Positions 31,573-39,556 of a stretch of 64,000 bases of DNA are shown in pieces. Source of the DNA: Burkholderia sp. SRS-46 (GTDB taxonomy: Bacteria > Pseudomonadota > Gammaproteobacteria > Burkholderiales > Burkholderiaceae); contig NZ_PTXL01000001.1 in assembly GCF_004343775.1 (NCBI RefSeq), positions 248,001 through 312,000 on the forward strand, read 5' to 3'. The notes under the pieces are model-generated. The model ran no database searches, had not been told where the DNA came from, and was given only the letters and a program-made list of their open reading frames with translations. The stretch's first letter is position 1. Every line of letters begins with the position of its first letter. A program made the translations under genes and the position numbers.

Positions 31573-31842
31573 CTACTGTTCGTACCGGCGTCGCCTGCGC
31601 CTGCCGGGCGGCGGCGCGTCTTGGGCTTCTTCGGCCGGAGGCGGGGTATAGGCCCAGTCTTCCATCACGTAGTGACGCGCATCGAGCGGCGACGCGAGCA
31701 GGTTCTGCCAGTGGTCGCCGTGCCAGGTCGTATCGAATTCGGCGTCGCAGGGCTGTTCGCGTGCAGCGTCGGCGAGTGCGCGGGACTTGCGGCGAACGCG
31801 GCCGAGCCGGCTAGCGAAGCGCTTGATTCCGTCCAGCCACAT
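31573..31842 (-). CDS. hypothetical protein (89 aa)
   Basis: No family recognised. Basic N-terminus (MWLDGIKRFASRLGRVRRKS), a central acidic/aromatic part (DTTWHGDHWQNLLASPLD) and a C-terminus ending in six arginines (PGRRRRRRYEQ). CGGAGAAAGTC before the start supports translation. The C-terminal end lies about 20 bases from the insertion point of the ISL3 element. Before the insertion its 3' end would have converged on the sRNA terminator. Confidence 0.65.
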   Translation of the reverse strand: MWLDGIKRFASRLGRVRRKSRALADAAREQPCDAEFDTTWHGDHWQNLLASPLDARHYVMEDWAYTPPPAEEAQDAPPPGRRRRRRYEQ

Positions 31843-32065
31843 GACTTTCTCCGTCGCATCGATGTGCCGTTCAGCATCGCAACGTCCGCCGTTTTCTGCA
31901 ACCCGGAAAAATACCGAGCATTTTACCGATCCGATACGATCCCGGTAGGTTTTTCGCGGCGTGGATTATGGTCATGTTGACCCCGGTAACTATGACAGGT
32001 TTTTGTGTGGAATCGATTTATTGAAATCGATCGGGTACCGATTCCAGTGCCATTAGCGTTATCTT

Positions 32066-32120
32066 TATAATACGTTCGCTAAAAATCCTCTTGACTCAAT
32101 GGGATTGTCCAATTTATAAA
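32066..32120 (+). promoter_or_regulatory. two possible promoters of the cold-shock gene
   Basis: A perfect -10 TATAAT (32066-32071) has a weak upstream TTCCAG. A second promoter, TTGACT (32091-32096), 18 bases, TATAAA (32115-32120), fits sigma-70 well. Both give leaders longer than 100 bases before the cold-shock start, as in cspA mRNAs whose leader is a thermosensor. Apart from these, the 396-base gap 31843-32238 holds no gene. Confidence 0.6.
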
Positions 32121-32238
32121 GTCACCACTCCGTCCTCGGGCGGCGTGTGTAGCTGGAGTTTGAGGCGACGCTTCGAGATTTCGGGAAACGGCTATAAAAG
32201 TAGCTTTTTTTGAACAAAATAGAGTGGGGAACGAAGGT

Positions 32239-32442
32239 ATGGATACCGGTATCGTGAAATGGTTTAACGATGCTAAAGGTTTCGGCTTTATCACGTCGGA
32301 CAACGGCGGCGAGGATTTGTTTGCGCATTTTTCCGAAATCAAGATGGACGGCTTCAAAACGCTGAAGGAAAATCAGCGCGTTTCATTCGACGTGAAAGTC
32401 GGGCCGAAAGGCAAGCAGGCAGCGAATATCCAGGCGATCTGA
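32239..32442 (+). CDS. cspA: cold-shock protein
   Basis: Single-domain OB-fold nucleic-acid chaperone, 67 residues. It has both RNP motifs: AKGFGFI (RNP1) and DLFAHFS (RNP2), within [20 protein letters not shown]. The ATG at 32239 follows GAACGAAGGT. Which csp paralogue it is cannot be determined. Its transcript likely has a long leader. Confidence 0.95.
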   Translation: MDTGIVKWFNDAKGFGFITSDNGGEDLFAHFSEIKMDGFKTLKENQRVSFDVKVGPKGKQAANIQAI

Positions 32443-32469
32443 CGCGCCGCGTATTGCCGATCACGTCCG

Positions 32470-32494
32470 AGCCCCCGCGATGCGGGGGCTTTTT
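32470..32494 (+). terminator. terminator of the cold-shock gene
   Basis: Nine-bp stem AGCCCCCGC / GCGGGGGCT with loop GAT followed by five Ts, 28 bases past the stop. Confidence 0.9.
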
Positions 32495-32593
32495 GCGTTA
32501 TTGCGGCCCGGAATTGTCGTGCGGCCGGTTCGGGCTGGCCGCGGACCGGCCTGCCGGTGCATACTCACGGAAGCACCGCTTTCCAGTTCCTTC

Positions 32594-33727
32594 ATGCCAG
32601 ATTCCTGCTCGCCCGATCCCGCCTGCGAACACCCGCTCGTATTCGTCGACCTCGAAACCACGGGCGGCTCGTCCGCCGAGCACCGGATCACCGAAATCGG
32701 CGTGGTCGAGATCGGCCCGTCCGGCGTGTCGACGTGGACTTCGCTCGTCAATCCCGGGCAGTCGATTCCACCGTTCATTCAGCAACTGACGGGCATTTCC
32801 GATGCGATGGTGCGCGACGCGCCGTCCTTTGCGTCGCTCGCGGCCGCGCTGTTCGAGCGGCTCGACGGCAAGCTGTTCGTTGCGCACAACGCAAGCTTCG
32901 ACCGCGGTTTCCTGCGTGCCGAGTTCGAGCGGGCGGGGTTCGCGTTCAATCCCGATGTGCTGTGTACCGTGCGCCTGTCGCGCGCGTTGTTTCCGCGCGA
33001 ATCGCGGCACGGCCTCGACGCGCTGGTCGAGCGGCACAGCCTCGTGCCGTCCGCGCGGCACCGCGCGCTCGCGGATGCCGACCTGATCTGGCAATTCTGG
33101 CGGCAACTGCACGAGATCGTGCCACTCGAGCGGTTGCGCGAGCAGATCACGCGCACGACGCGGCACTTTCGCCTTGCGGGCGGCCTGACCGAGGCATGGC
33201 TCGATACCGCGCCGGCGGGGTGCGGCGCGTATGCGCTGTTCGGTGAAGCGGACGAGCCGCTCTATGTCGCGCGCAGCGTGCGCGTGCGGCAACGCCTGCG
33301 CGCGCTGCTGACCGGCGAGCGGCGCTCGGCGAAGGAGCTGCGGCTCGCGCAGCAGGTGCGTCGCGTCGAGTGGCGGGAAACCGGCAACGAACTCGGCGCG
33401 ATGCTCGCCGAGGCGCAGTGGATCGCCCGACTGCGCCCGACATTCAATCGTCGTCCGGCGGCAGACACGGCGCGCGCGGGTGCAGCGGCGCCCTGGCCGT
33501 TCGACGGCGCAATGGCGTTCGAGGCGCACGGCGAGCGCCCGCTGTTCCACGTGATCGACGGCTGGCGCTATCTCGGCGCCGCAGCGTCGCTCGACGCGGC
33601 CGCGCGGCTGGCCGCCGACGAGACGGCCGGGCCGTTCGAACCCGCCACCCACCGGCTGCTCCAGACGCACCTGGCGCGCGGCCTGCAGTTGATCCCGCTC
33701 GTCGCGCTCGCCGCGGCGGGGGAGTAA
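32594..33727 (+). CDS. DnaQ-like exonuclease fused to a GIY-YIG-like domain
   Basis: 377-residue nuclease. The N-terminal half is a DEDDh 3'-5' exonuclease like the DNA polymerase III epsilon subunit: FVDLETTGG (Asp19, Glu21), AHNASFDRGFLRAEFERAGF, and RHRALADADLIWQFW. The C-terminal half resembles the UvrC/Cho GIY-YIG nuclease: GAYALFGEADEPLYVARSVRVRQRL and the conserved AEAQWIARLRPTFNRR segment with Glu. The G-I-Y tripeptide is replaced by G-A-Y and YIG by YVA, a known type of variation. It may act in DNA repair (nucleotide excision). The start at 32594 follows CCAGTTCCTTC. Confidence 0.85.
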   Translation: MPDSCSPDPACEHPLVFVDLETTGGSSAEHRITEIGVVEIGPSGVSTWTSLVNPGQSIPPFIQQLTGISDAMVRDAPSFASLAAALFERLDGKLFVAHNASFDRGFLRAEFERAGFAFNPDVLCTVRLSRALFPRESRHGLDALVERHSLVPSARHRALADADLIWQFWRQLHEIVPLERLREQITRTTRHFRLAGGLTEAWLDTAPAGCGAYALFGEADEPLYVARSVRVRQRLRALLTGERRSAKELRLAQQVRRVEWRETGNELGAMLAEAQWIARLRPTFNRRPAADTARAGAAAPWPFDGAMAFEAHGERPLFHVIDGWRYLGAAASLDAAARLAADETAGPFEPATHRLLQTHLARGLQLIPLVALAAAGE

Positions 33728-33736
33728 GCGAACGCG

Positions 33737-34330
33737 TCAGCCGATCGCGCTTGCGCCGCCCGCCGCACAGACGTGCGACAGCGCGGTATTGAGTGCCTGT
33801 GCCTGGTTCGCGTCGTAGCGCGTCAACGTCTTCCAGTTGGCGATGCTGCGGGCGAGCCGCGACTGGCAGTCGGGCGCGTTTCGCAGTTGCCCGACCTGCG
33901 CGAGCCCGGCGAGCATCGCCTGCGTGAGCCGGTCGAGCTTCGGCCGTGTGCCGGTCGCGAGATCGGGCGGCGTGCCTTCGGGCGGCCGCGTTGCCCGCCA
34001 CGTGGCGAACAGCGCATTCTGCACATCCTTGCTGGCGGCGATCTGATCCGCGAAGAACGTCCGGGCAAAGGCTGGGTCGACGCCGGCTTGTGCCGCGCGC
34101 TTCTCGACCGACGCGAGCAGTTCCGCTTCGCGCGGGCGATCCTCGATCGGCTTGCCGTTCGCCCATTTCCAGCGGGCGACCGGTTCGGCGAGCGCGAGGC
34201 GTTGCGACGCGAGTGCGACGAGGTTGGTCAGGGCGGTGTCGTCGCCGTCGGCGACGGCGATGCGCGGCGAGGAGACGAGGGCGAGGCCGAGTGCTGCCGC
34301 GGCGAGGCCGGCGCGAAGAGCATGCTTCAT
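33737..34330 (-). CDS. secreted chorismate mutase (AroQ-gamma type)
   Basis: 197-residue exported protein converting chorismate to prephenate outside the cytoplasm. It has a signal peptide (LALVSSPRIAVA-DG), then the AroQ helical core: NLVALASQRLALAEPVARWKW (Arg and Lys that bind substrate), AELLASVEKRAAQAGVDPAFARTFFADQIAASKDVQ with the catalytic E/Q, and two cysteines (DCQSR, HVCAAGG) able to form a disulfide. This resembles the periplasmic *AroQ proteins of Burkholderia, Salmonella and Mycobacterium. Converges with the exonuclease gene, nine bases apart. Confidence 0.88.
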   Translation of the reverse strand: MKHALRAGLAAAALGLALVSSPRIAVADGDDTALTNLVALASQRLALAEPVARWKWANGKPIEDRPREAELLASVEKRAAQAGVDPAFARTFFADQIAASKDVQNALFATWRATRPPEGTPPDLATGTRPKLDRLTQAMLAGLAQVGQLRNAPDCQSRLARSIANWKTLTRYDANQAQALNTALSHVCAAGGASAIG

Positions 34331-34419
34331 CGGAACGATCGGGAGCCGGGCGGGCCGGAAGTGGAAAAACAGAAGAATAGACGAAGACTGTCGCGCGGCG
34401 TGGCGTCGCGACAGAAGAA

Positions 34420-34551
34420 TCAGCGGACGAGCTGACCCGGCACCGTCAGGCCGTTGCGACCCGGGTGCAATGCGAACTGCGGCAGATGCGCAGCGATGAA
34501 CGACACGATTTCGACGGGCGTCACGCGGCGGTCAACGCGCGGAATGGCCGT
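34420..34551 (-). other. open extension past the stop of a 48-aa gene
   Basis: In frame with the preceding minus-strand gene there are 43 further sense codons before the next stop at 34420. They encode a protein-like stretch (RRVTPVEIVSFIAAHLPQFA). It could be a separate small GTG-started ORF (34 residues from RVT), a lost C-terminus after a nonsense mutation, or chance. Confidence 0.3.
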
Positions 34552-34698
34552 TCACTTCGGCGCGTACAGCTTGTGCTGCTCGTCGAAGAATGCCCGCACG
34601 TGATCGGGCAGCTCGGCGAGAAATTCCACGCCAACGGGTTCCGGATCCGGGCTCATCACTTGCTCCGGGGGCGGCATGCGGGTCGGTTTTTCGTCCAT
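34552..34698 (-). CDS. hypothetical small protein (48 aa)
   Basis: Starts MDEKPTRMPPPEQVMSPDPE and ends with an amphipathic helix (FLAELPDHVRAFFDEQHKLY). A purine-rich TTGGAGAAACGATC precedes the ATG at 34698, which supports translation. Proline- and acid-rich; no recognisable domain. The same reading frame stays open for 43 more codons after its TGA. Confidence 0.6.
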   Translation of the reverse strand: MDEKPTRMPPPEQVMSPDPEPVGVEFLAELPDHVRAFFDEQHKLYAPK

Positions 34699-34851
34699 GA
34701 TCGTTTCTCCAACAGGTTCAATGATTATCAGCCTCGTGCTCAAATTTATGCCAGCAACGAATCGTTAGATTTTGTCTCTGTTGTATTAACGGCACATGCG
34801 CGGCCATTCTGGTCATACGGTCAGCGGAATCGGCAACGCGCGGCTGCTTGC

Positions 34852-34857
34852 TATACT
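34852..34857 (+). promoter_or_regulatory. -10 element of the DUF2946 operon
   Basis: TATACT 26 bases upstream of the DUF2946 start; the -35 is weak. This would give a short leader of about 20 bases before the regulatory ORF. Confidence 0.5.
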
Positions 34858-34882
34858 TGCGCGCACTTTTCCCTGGACCGCG

Positions 34883-35272
34883 ATGAAACGAACGACGCGA
34901 TGGATCGGCCTCGTATGGCTGGCGCTGGTACTGAACGTACTGTCGCCCGTCGTCGGCTACGCGCGTCTCGCGTCGAGCGGGTCGGGGGCGCTCACGCTCG
35001 AATTGTGCAGCGCAGCGGGCGCGCGTCAGGTCGTGCTCGCGCAGGCCGGCGACGATCGCGGCGCGGCGTCGATCGATCACGCCGGCGTACCGCACTGCGT
35101 GTACTGCCCCGGCTTCGCGGCGAACCTCGCGCTCGGCTCGAGCCTGCCCGCATTGCCGGGTTTCGTACGGACGTTCGCCTTCCGCCCGCCCGCACCGTCT
35201 CTTCCCGTCCTCGTGCGCAAGGGCATTCGCCTTGCCCAGCCGCGCGCCCCGCCTGAAACCGTCTCGATCTGA
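34883..35272 (+). CDS. cruR: DUF2946 protein, CruR-like copper-responsive upstream ORF
   Basis: 129-residue product. N-terminal hydrophobic segment (residues 7-25, RWIGLVWLALVLNVLSPVV), a conserved PHCVYCPG with a CXXC motif at residues 72-75 next to His71, and a C-terminal RAPP at residues 121-124, five residues before the end. In Bordetella pertussis the DUF2946 protein CruR senses copper while being made, through its CXXC; this relieves translation arrest at RAPP and leads to Rho-dependent termination before the TonB receptor gene. Both motifs are conserved here and the gene heads a receptor operon. That the mechanism operates here is inference. Start: ATG at 34883, with a weak ribosome binding site. 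Confidence 0.85.
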   Translation: MKRTTRWIGLVWLALVLNVLSPVVGYARLASSGSGALTLELCSAAGARQVVLAQAGDDRGAASIDHAGVPHCVYCPGFAANLALGSSLPALPGFVRTFAFRPPAPSLPVLVRKGIRLAQPRAPPETVSI

Positions 35273-35278
35273 TTTCGT

Positions 35279-35296
35279 GCGCGCCTGACGGCGCGC
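35279..35296 (+). promoter_or_regulatory. hairpin just after the DUF2946 stop
   Basis: Seven-bp stem GCGCGCC / GGCGCGC with loop TGAC begins six bases after the stop. The 121-base spacer to the receptor is very G/C-rich with further inverted repeats and no T-tract. It is a candidate site for regulated, Rho-dependent termination or for a structure that masks the receptor start; this role is inferred. Confidence 0.4.
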
Positions 35297-35393
35297 TGTC
35301 CGCACGCGGCGCCGGCCGCGCGCCGCGCCGGTTCGCGCGCGGTGCGCAGCCTGGCGCCCGGCGACGTTCGATCACGCTTTCAGGAAACGATTC

Positions 35394-37733
35394 ATGTCAT
35401 TCACCCTTGCCGCGCGGCCGTCGCGCGGCCGGATCGCGCTGGCCTGCGCGGCCGCTTTCGCATGGCCTGCCGCGTATGCGGCGCAACCGGACGGCGCGCG
35501 CGCCGAGCCGGTACCGGAATCGGTCAAGGAGACCGGCCGGGCATCCGCCGCAACGCCCGCCGCCGGCGACACGCTCACCGCCGTCAGCGTGACCGCGCAA
35601 CGGCAGCCGGTCGACCCCGATACGCCGGCGGTCGTCGAGTCGATCACGCGCGAGCGGATCGACGCGCACACCAACGTCAACACCGAGGACGCGCTGAAGT
35701 ACGCGCCGAACCTGATGGTGCGCAAGCGCTACATCGGCGATCGCAACGCGGTATTCGCGGGCCGCGACTTCAACGAGCTGCAGAGCGCGCGCGGGCTCGT
35801 CTATGCCGATGGCCTGCTGCTGTCGAACCTGCTCGGCTCGAGCTATGCGTATCCGCCGCGCTGGTCGCTGATTCCGCCCGACGACATCGAGCGGGTCGAC
35901 GTGCTTTACGGCCCCTTTTCCGCACTGTATCCGGGCAATGCGATCGGCTCGACCGTGCTGCTGACCACGCGGCGGCCGGAGAAACTCGAGGCGTCGCTGT
36001 CCACGCAGTTCTTCACGCAGCGCTACCGCGACGGCTACGGATTGGCCGACAGCTTCGGCGGCAATCACCAGACCGCGCGGATTGCGAACCGCGTCGGCCG
36101 CTTCTGGTTCGCACTGTCGCTCGACCGGCTCGAGAACGACGGGCAGCCGATGCAGTATGCGAGCCCGAACGCCGCGTACAACCCGAAGCTCGGCCGCGCG
36201 GTGCCGGTGACGGGCGCCGTGACCGACGTCGGGCCGAACGGCAAGCCGCGCACGATCGTCGGCGCGCAGTCGCTCGAACGCACCGAGCAGATCAACGGGA
36301 CGGTGCGGATGGGCTACGCGTTCACCGATCACGTCGACGCGACGCTCACGCTCGGCCATTGGGAAAACCACTACCGGCAGCACGGCGTGACGTTCCTGCG
36401 CGATGCGGCGGGCAACCCCGTGTACGGCGGCAACGTGTCGATCGGCGGGCAGAACCTGACCGTGGCGCCGAGTGCGTTCGCGCCGCAGCGCGGCGACCAG
36501 GAGAACTGGCTGTACGCGCTCGGGCTGAACGCGCGCCTCGATTCCGGCTGGCGGTTGTCGGGCGTGGTGTCCGCATACGACGTGTCGCGCGACGTGCTGC
36601 GCGCGGCGTCGACCGGGCAGGGCGGCGCGGGCACGAAGTTCCAGGGCGACGGCACCGGCTGGCGCACGCTCGACCTGAAGGCGGAAGCGCCGGAAGTGAA
36701 AGGGCATACGTTCACGTTCGGCTATCACTACGACACCTATTTCCTGCGCAACGTCACGTACAACACGGCCGACTGGCTGAACGGGCCGACGACGTCGCTC
36801 GCGAGCGTCTATCGCGGCGACACGCGCACGCAGGCGCTGTTCGCGCAGGACGCATGGCGCTTCGCGCCGGGCTGGCTCGCGACGCTCGGGCTGCGCTACG
36901 AGCGCTGGGATGCATACGGCGGCGAGCTCGGCAACGCGAGCGGCACGCTCGGCTATGCGGGTCGCAGTGCGAATGCGCTGTCGCCGAAGGTCGCGCTGCA
37001 GTGGGACGCAACCGACGTCTGGCGCTTCCGGCTGTCGTTCGCGACCGGCACGCGCTTTCCGACGGTCGGCGAGCTGTTCCAGGGCACGATCTCGAACAAC
37101 GCAATCGTCAACAACAACCCGAACCTGCGTCCGGAAAAGGCGATCGACTGGGATTTCACGGCCGAGCGCGACGTGGGCGTCGGCGTCGTGCGCGCGAGCG
37201 TGTTCCAGAGCGACCTGCGCGACTCGATCTACAGCCAGACGACCGTGTCGGGCGCATCGACGGTCACGAACATCTCGAACGTCGATCGCGTGCGCGTGCG
37301 CGGCGTCGAGCTCGCGTTCAGCGGGCAGAACGTCGGGCTCAGGGGGCTCGACGTCGACGCGAACGTGTCCGCGAGCAATGCGCAGATCCTGTCCGACGCG
37401 GCGAACCCCGCGTATGTCGGCTCGCGTTTCCCGCGCATTCCGCGCATGCGCGCGAACCTGCTCGCGTCGTACCGCTTCGACGAGCACTGGCTCGCGAGCG
37501 TCGGCGTCCGCTATTCGGGGCGCCAGTTCAACACGCTCGACAACAGCGACGTGAATCCCGGTGTCTATGGCGGCACCAGTTCGTACACGGTCGTCGACCT
37601 GAAGGCGCGCTACCGCTTCGACCGGCACTGGGTCGCGTCGGTCGGCATCGACAACCTGACGGACCGCCGCTACTACGTGTTCCACCCATATCCAGGCCGC
37701 ACTTTCTTTGGAGAACTGAAATGGTCGCTGTGA
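35394..37733 (+). CDS. TonB-dependent outer-membrane receptor
   Basis: 779-residue TonB-dependent transporter. Signal peptide to about residue 29 (WPAAYA-AQPDG), a likely TonB box around DTLTAVSVTAQRQ, a plug domain (ALKYAPNLMVRKRYIGDRN, ERVDVLYGPFSALYPGNAIGSTVLL) and a 22-strand barrel ending with LTDRRYYVFHPYPGRTFFGELKWSL, whose last strand is typical. Downstream of a CruR-like ORF, this matches the copper-linked BfrG receptor arrangement in Bordetella, so copper (as a complex) is a plausible substrate. No Met-rich copper motif was seen. It overlaps the next gene by 13 bases. Confidence 0.92.
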   Translation: MSFTLAARPSRGRIALACAAAFAWPAAYAAQPDGARAEPVPESVKETGRASAATPAAGDTLTAVSVTAQRQPVDPDTPAVVESITRERIDAHTNVNTEDALKYAPNLMVRKRYIGDRNAVFAGRDFNELQSARGLVYADGLLLSNLLGSSYAYPPRWSLIPPDDIERVDVLYGPFSALYPGNAIGSTVLLTTRRPEKLEASLSTQFFTQRYRDGYGLADSFGGNHQTARIANRVGRFWFALSLDRLENDGQPMQYASPNAAYNPKLGRAVPVTGAVTDVGPNGKPRTIVGAQSLERTEQINGTVRMGYAFTDHVDATLTLGHWENHYRQHGVTFLRDAAGNPVYGGNVSIGGQNLTVAPSAFAPQRGDQENWLYALGLNARLDSGWRLSGVVSAYDVSRDVLRAASTGQGGAGTKFQGDGTGWRTLDLKAEAPEVKGHTFTFGYHYDTYFLRNVTYNTADWLNGPTTSLASVYRGDTRTQALFAQDAWRFAPGWLATLGLRYERWDAYGGELGNASGTLGYAGRSANALSPKVALQWDATDVWRFRLSFATGTRFPTVGELFQGTISNNAIVNNNPNLRPEKAIDWDFTAERDVGVGVVRASVFQSDLRDSIYSQTTVSGASTVTNISNVDRVRVRGVELAFSGQNVGLRGLDVDANVSASNAQILSDAANPAYVGSRFPRIPRMRANLLASYRFDEHWLASVGVRYSGRQFNTLDNSDVNPGVYGGTSSYTVVDLKARYRFDRHWVASVGIDNLTDRRYYVFHPYPGRTFFGELKWSL

Positions 37734-38980
37734 AATCATTCGCGGCAGGCTGCGCGCTGTGGCTTGCGGCGCTGTCCGCCGCCGGCGCGCACGAGACGGC
37801 GAAGCAAGCCGATCCGCATGCCGCGCATATGGGCATGCAGGCGCCGCCCGCGCCGCAGAAGCAGCCGCTCGCCACCGGCGCCGCGTTCGACGCGCGGCAT
37901 CGGTTGTGGGTCGCGTGGGTCGAGGGCGAGCATGTGGTCGTCGCGCATTCCGACGACGCGGGCCGCACGCTGTCTGCCGCGGTGACCGTCAATGCGATGC
38001 CGGAACCGATCTACACCAGCGCGGAAAACCGCCCGAAGGTTGCGACGAGCCCGGACGGCCGCGCGATCTACGTGTCGTGGTCGATGCCGCTCGACGAGCC
38101 GTATACGGGGATGGTGCGCTTCTCGCGCTCGCTGGACGGCGGTGCGACGTGGAGCGTGCCGATCACCGTGCATCGCGACCGGCAGATGATCACGCACCGC
38201 TTCGACATGATGGCGGTCGACCCCGCGGGGCGGATCTATCTGGCGTGGATCGACAAGCGCGACCTGCGCGCGGCGAAGGCGGCCGGGCAGACCTACGATG
38301 GCGCGGCGATCTACTACGCGGTGTCGCGCGACGGCGGCGGGTCGTTCGAGCCCGAGCGCAAGGTGACCGACCATACCTGCGAGTGCTGCCGGATCGCGAT
38401 GGCGATCGATCCGGCCGGGCGCGTGGAAGCCGCGTGGCGCAACGTGTTCCCGGGACAGATTCGCGATCACGCGCTCGCGGTGCTGCCGGCCTCGGCCGAT
38501 GCGCCGGTCGCGCCGCTGCGTGCGACGTTCTCGAACTGGCACGTCGAGGCGTGCCCCGACCATGGCCCGGCGTTCGCGATCACGTCGGACGGCACGCGGC
38601 ATCTCGCGTGGTTCGGCGTGGTCGACGGCCGCGCCGACGTGTTCTATTCGCGGATCGGCGCGGACGGCAAACCGCTCGGCGCCGCGTGGGCGTTCGGCGC
38701 GAATCCGGCCGCGCCCGGCGAGCAGGCTTCGCATGCGGCGATGGTCGCGCGCGGCGACGCGGTGTGGCTCGCGTGGAAGGCCTTCGACGGCGACACGATG
38801 CAGATCAAGCTGCGCCGCTCGGACGATCGTGGCGCGCACTGGTCGGAACCGCGCGTGATCGCGTCGACGTCGGGGGCGAGCGACAATCCGCAACTGCTCG
38901 ACGATGCGGGGCGCGTCTATCTGTCATGGCGCACGCGCAACGACGGCTACCGGCTGATCGCGGTGGAGGGCGGGCAATGA
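37721..38980 (+). CDS. exported BNR/sialidase-fold protein
   Basis: 419-residue exported beta-propeller protein. It has a signal peptide (LWLAALSAAGA-H), a mature N-terminus rich in His/Met (HETAKQADPHAAHMGMQ) reminiscent of metal-binding segments, and BNR repeats with SxDxGxTW-like units (HSDDAGRTLS, RSLDGGATWS, RSDDRGAHWS). A cysteine cluster (DHTCECCRI) and CPDHGP could bind metal. Sialidase catalytic residues are not evident, so enzyme activity is unlikely. The start overlaps the receptor stop by 13 bases, and its last base overlaps the next ATG: translational coupling. Probably a periplasmic partner of the receptor. Confidence 0.85.
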   Translation: MVAVKSFAAGCALWLAALSAAGAHETAKQADPHAAHMGMQAPPAPQKQPLATGAAFDARHRLWVAWVEGEHVVVAHSDDAGRTLSAAVTVNAMPEPIYTSAENRPKVATSPDGRAIYVSWSMPLDEPYTGMVRFSRSLDGGATWSVPITVHRDRQMITHRFDMMAVDPAGRIYLAWIDKRDLRAAKAAGQTYDGAAIYYAVSRDGGGSFEPERKVTDHTCECCRIAMAIDPAGRVEAAWRNVFPGQIRDHALAVLPASADAPVAPLRATFSNWHVEACPDHGPAFAITSDGTRHLAWFGVVDGRADVFYSRIGADGKPLGAAWAFGANPAAPGEQASHAAMVARGDAVWLAWKAFDGDTMQIKLRRSDDRGAHWSEPRVIASTSGASDNPQLLDDAGRVYLSWRTRNDGYRLIAVEGGQ

Positions 38981-39459
38981 AGCGTCTGATCGTGCTGGCG
39001 AGCCTGGTGCTCGCATGCGGACCGGCGCTGGCCGGCGCGCTGCAGCCGCTGCGCGCGGCCGACGTCGGCCGGCTGTTCGAGGGTGCGCACGAGCGGCCGC
39101 TCGCGATCGAGATCTGGTCGCTCGACTGCGGGTACTGTCGCGAGAATGCCGCGCATCTCGTCGAGTGGCAGCGCCGTCACCCGGAGGTGCGCGTCGCGAT
39201 GGTCGCCATGGATGCGTACGACGAGAACGGCGCGGCGCTCGGGCAGGCGCTTGGGCAGATGAACCTGCCGCCGCACGTCGCGCAATACGCAAACGCCGAG
39301 GCGATGCCGGAACGTCTGCGTGCGGCGCTCGATGCGGGATGGCGGGGGGAATTGCCGCGTACCTTATGGATCGGCCGCGACGGCGTGCGCGACGCCCGCA
39401 GCGGATTGCTGACGCCCGCGGTGCTCGACGGCTGGCTGCGCGGGGTGCCGCGTCGCTGA
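38977..39459 (+). CDS. exported thioredoxin-fold protein
   Basis: 160-residue protein with a signal peptide (ASLVLACGPALA-GA) and a thioredoxin-like active site in IEIWSLDCGYCRENAAHL (CGYC). The next part (RVAMVAMDAYDENG, then ELPRTLWIGRDGVRDARSG, with the cis-Pro P-R-T) fits the thioredoxin/TlpA fold. Its ATG overlaps the stop of the BNR gene (ATGA). A role in keeping cysteines of the BNR protein or the receptor reduced, or handling copper, is inference from position. Confidence 0.85.
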   Translation: MKRLIVLASLVLACGPALAGALQPLRAADVGRLFEGAHERPLAIEIWSLDCGYCRENAAHLVEWQRRHPEVRVAMVAMDAYDENGAALGQALGQMNLPPHVAQYANAEAMPERLRAALDAGWRGELPRTLWIGRDGVRDARSGLLTPAVLDGWLRGVPRR

Positions 39460-39556
39460 TCGGATGGGGGCGGGAGAGCGGCGCGCGGCGATCAGGCCGC
39501 GCGCCGGTGACTGCTAAAGCGTGCCCGAAGGCGTGGGGCGCGTATCGGCAGGCGCG

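Noticed and set aside
34465..35256. Plus-strand 263-codon frame overlapping the DUF2946 gene
   Set aside because: The DUF2946 frame has conserved CXXC and RAPP motifs; this frame is basic low-complexity sequence.
35394..37733. Possibility that the receptor is a siderophore or vitamin B12 receptor
   Set aside because: Not excluded by the barrel sequence, but the DUF2946 context favours copper; no siderophore or cobalamin genes are near.
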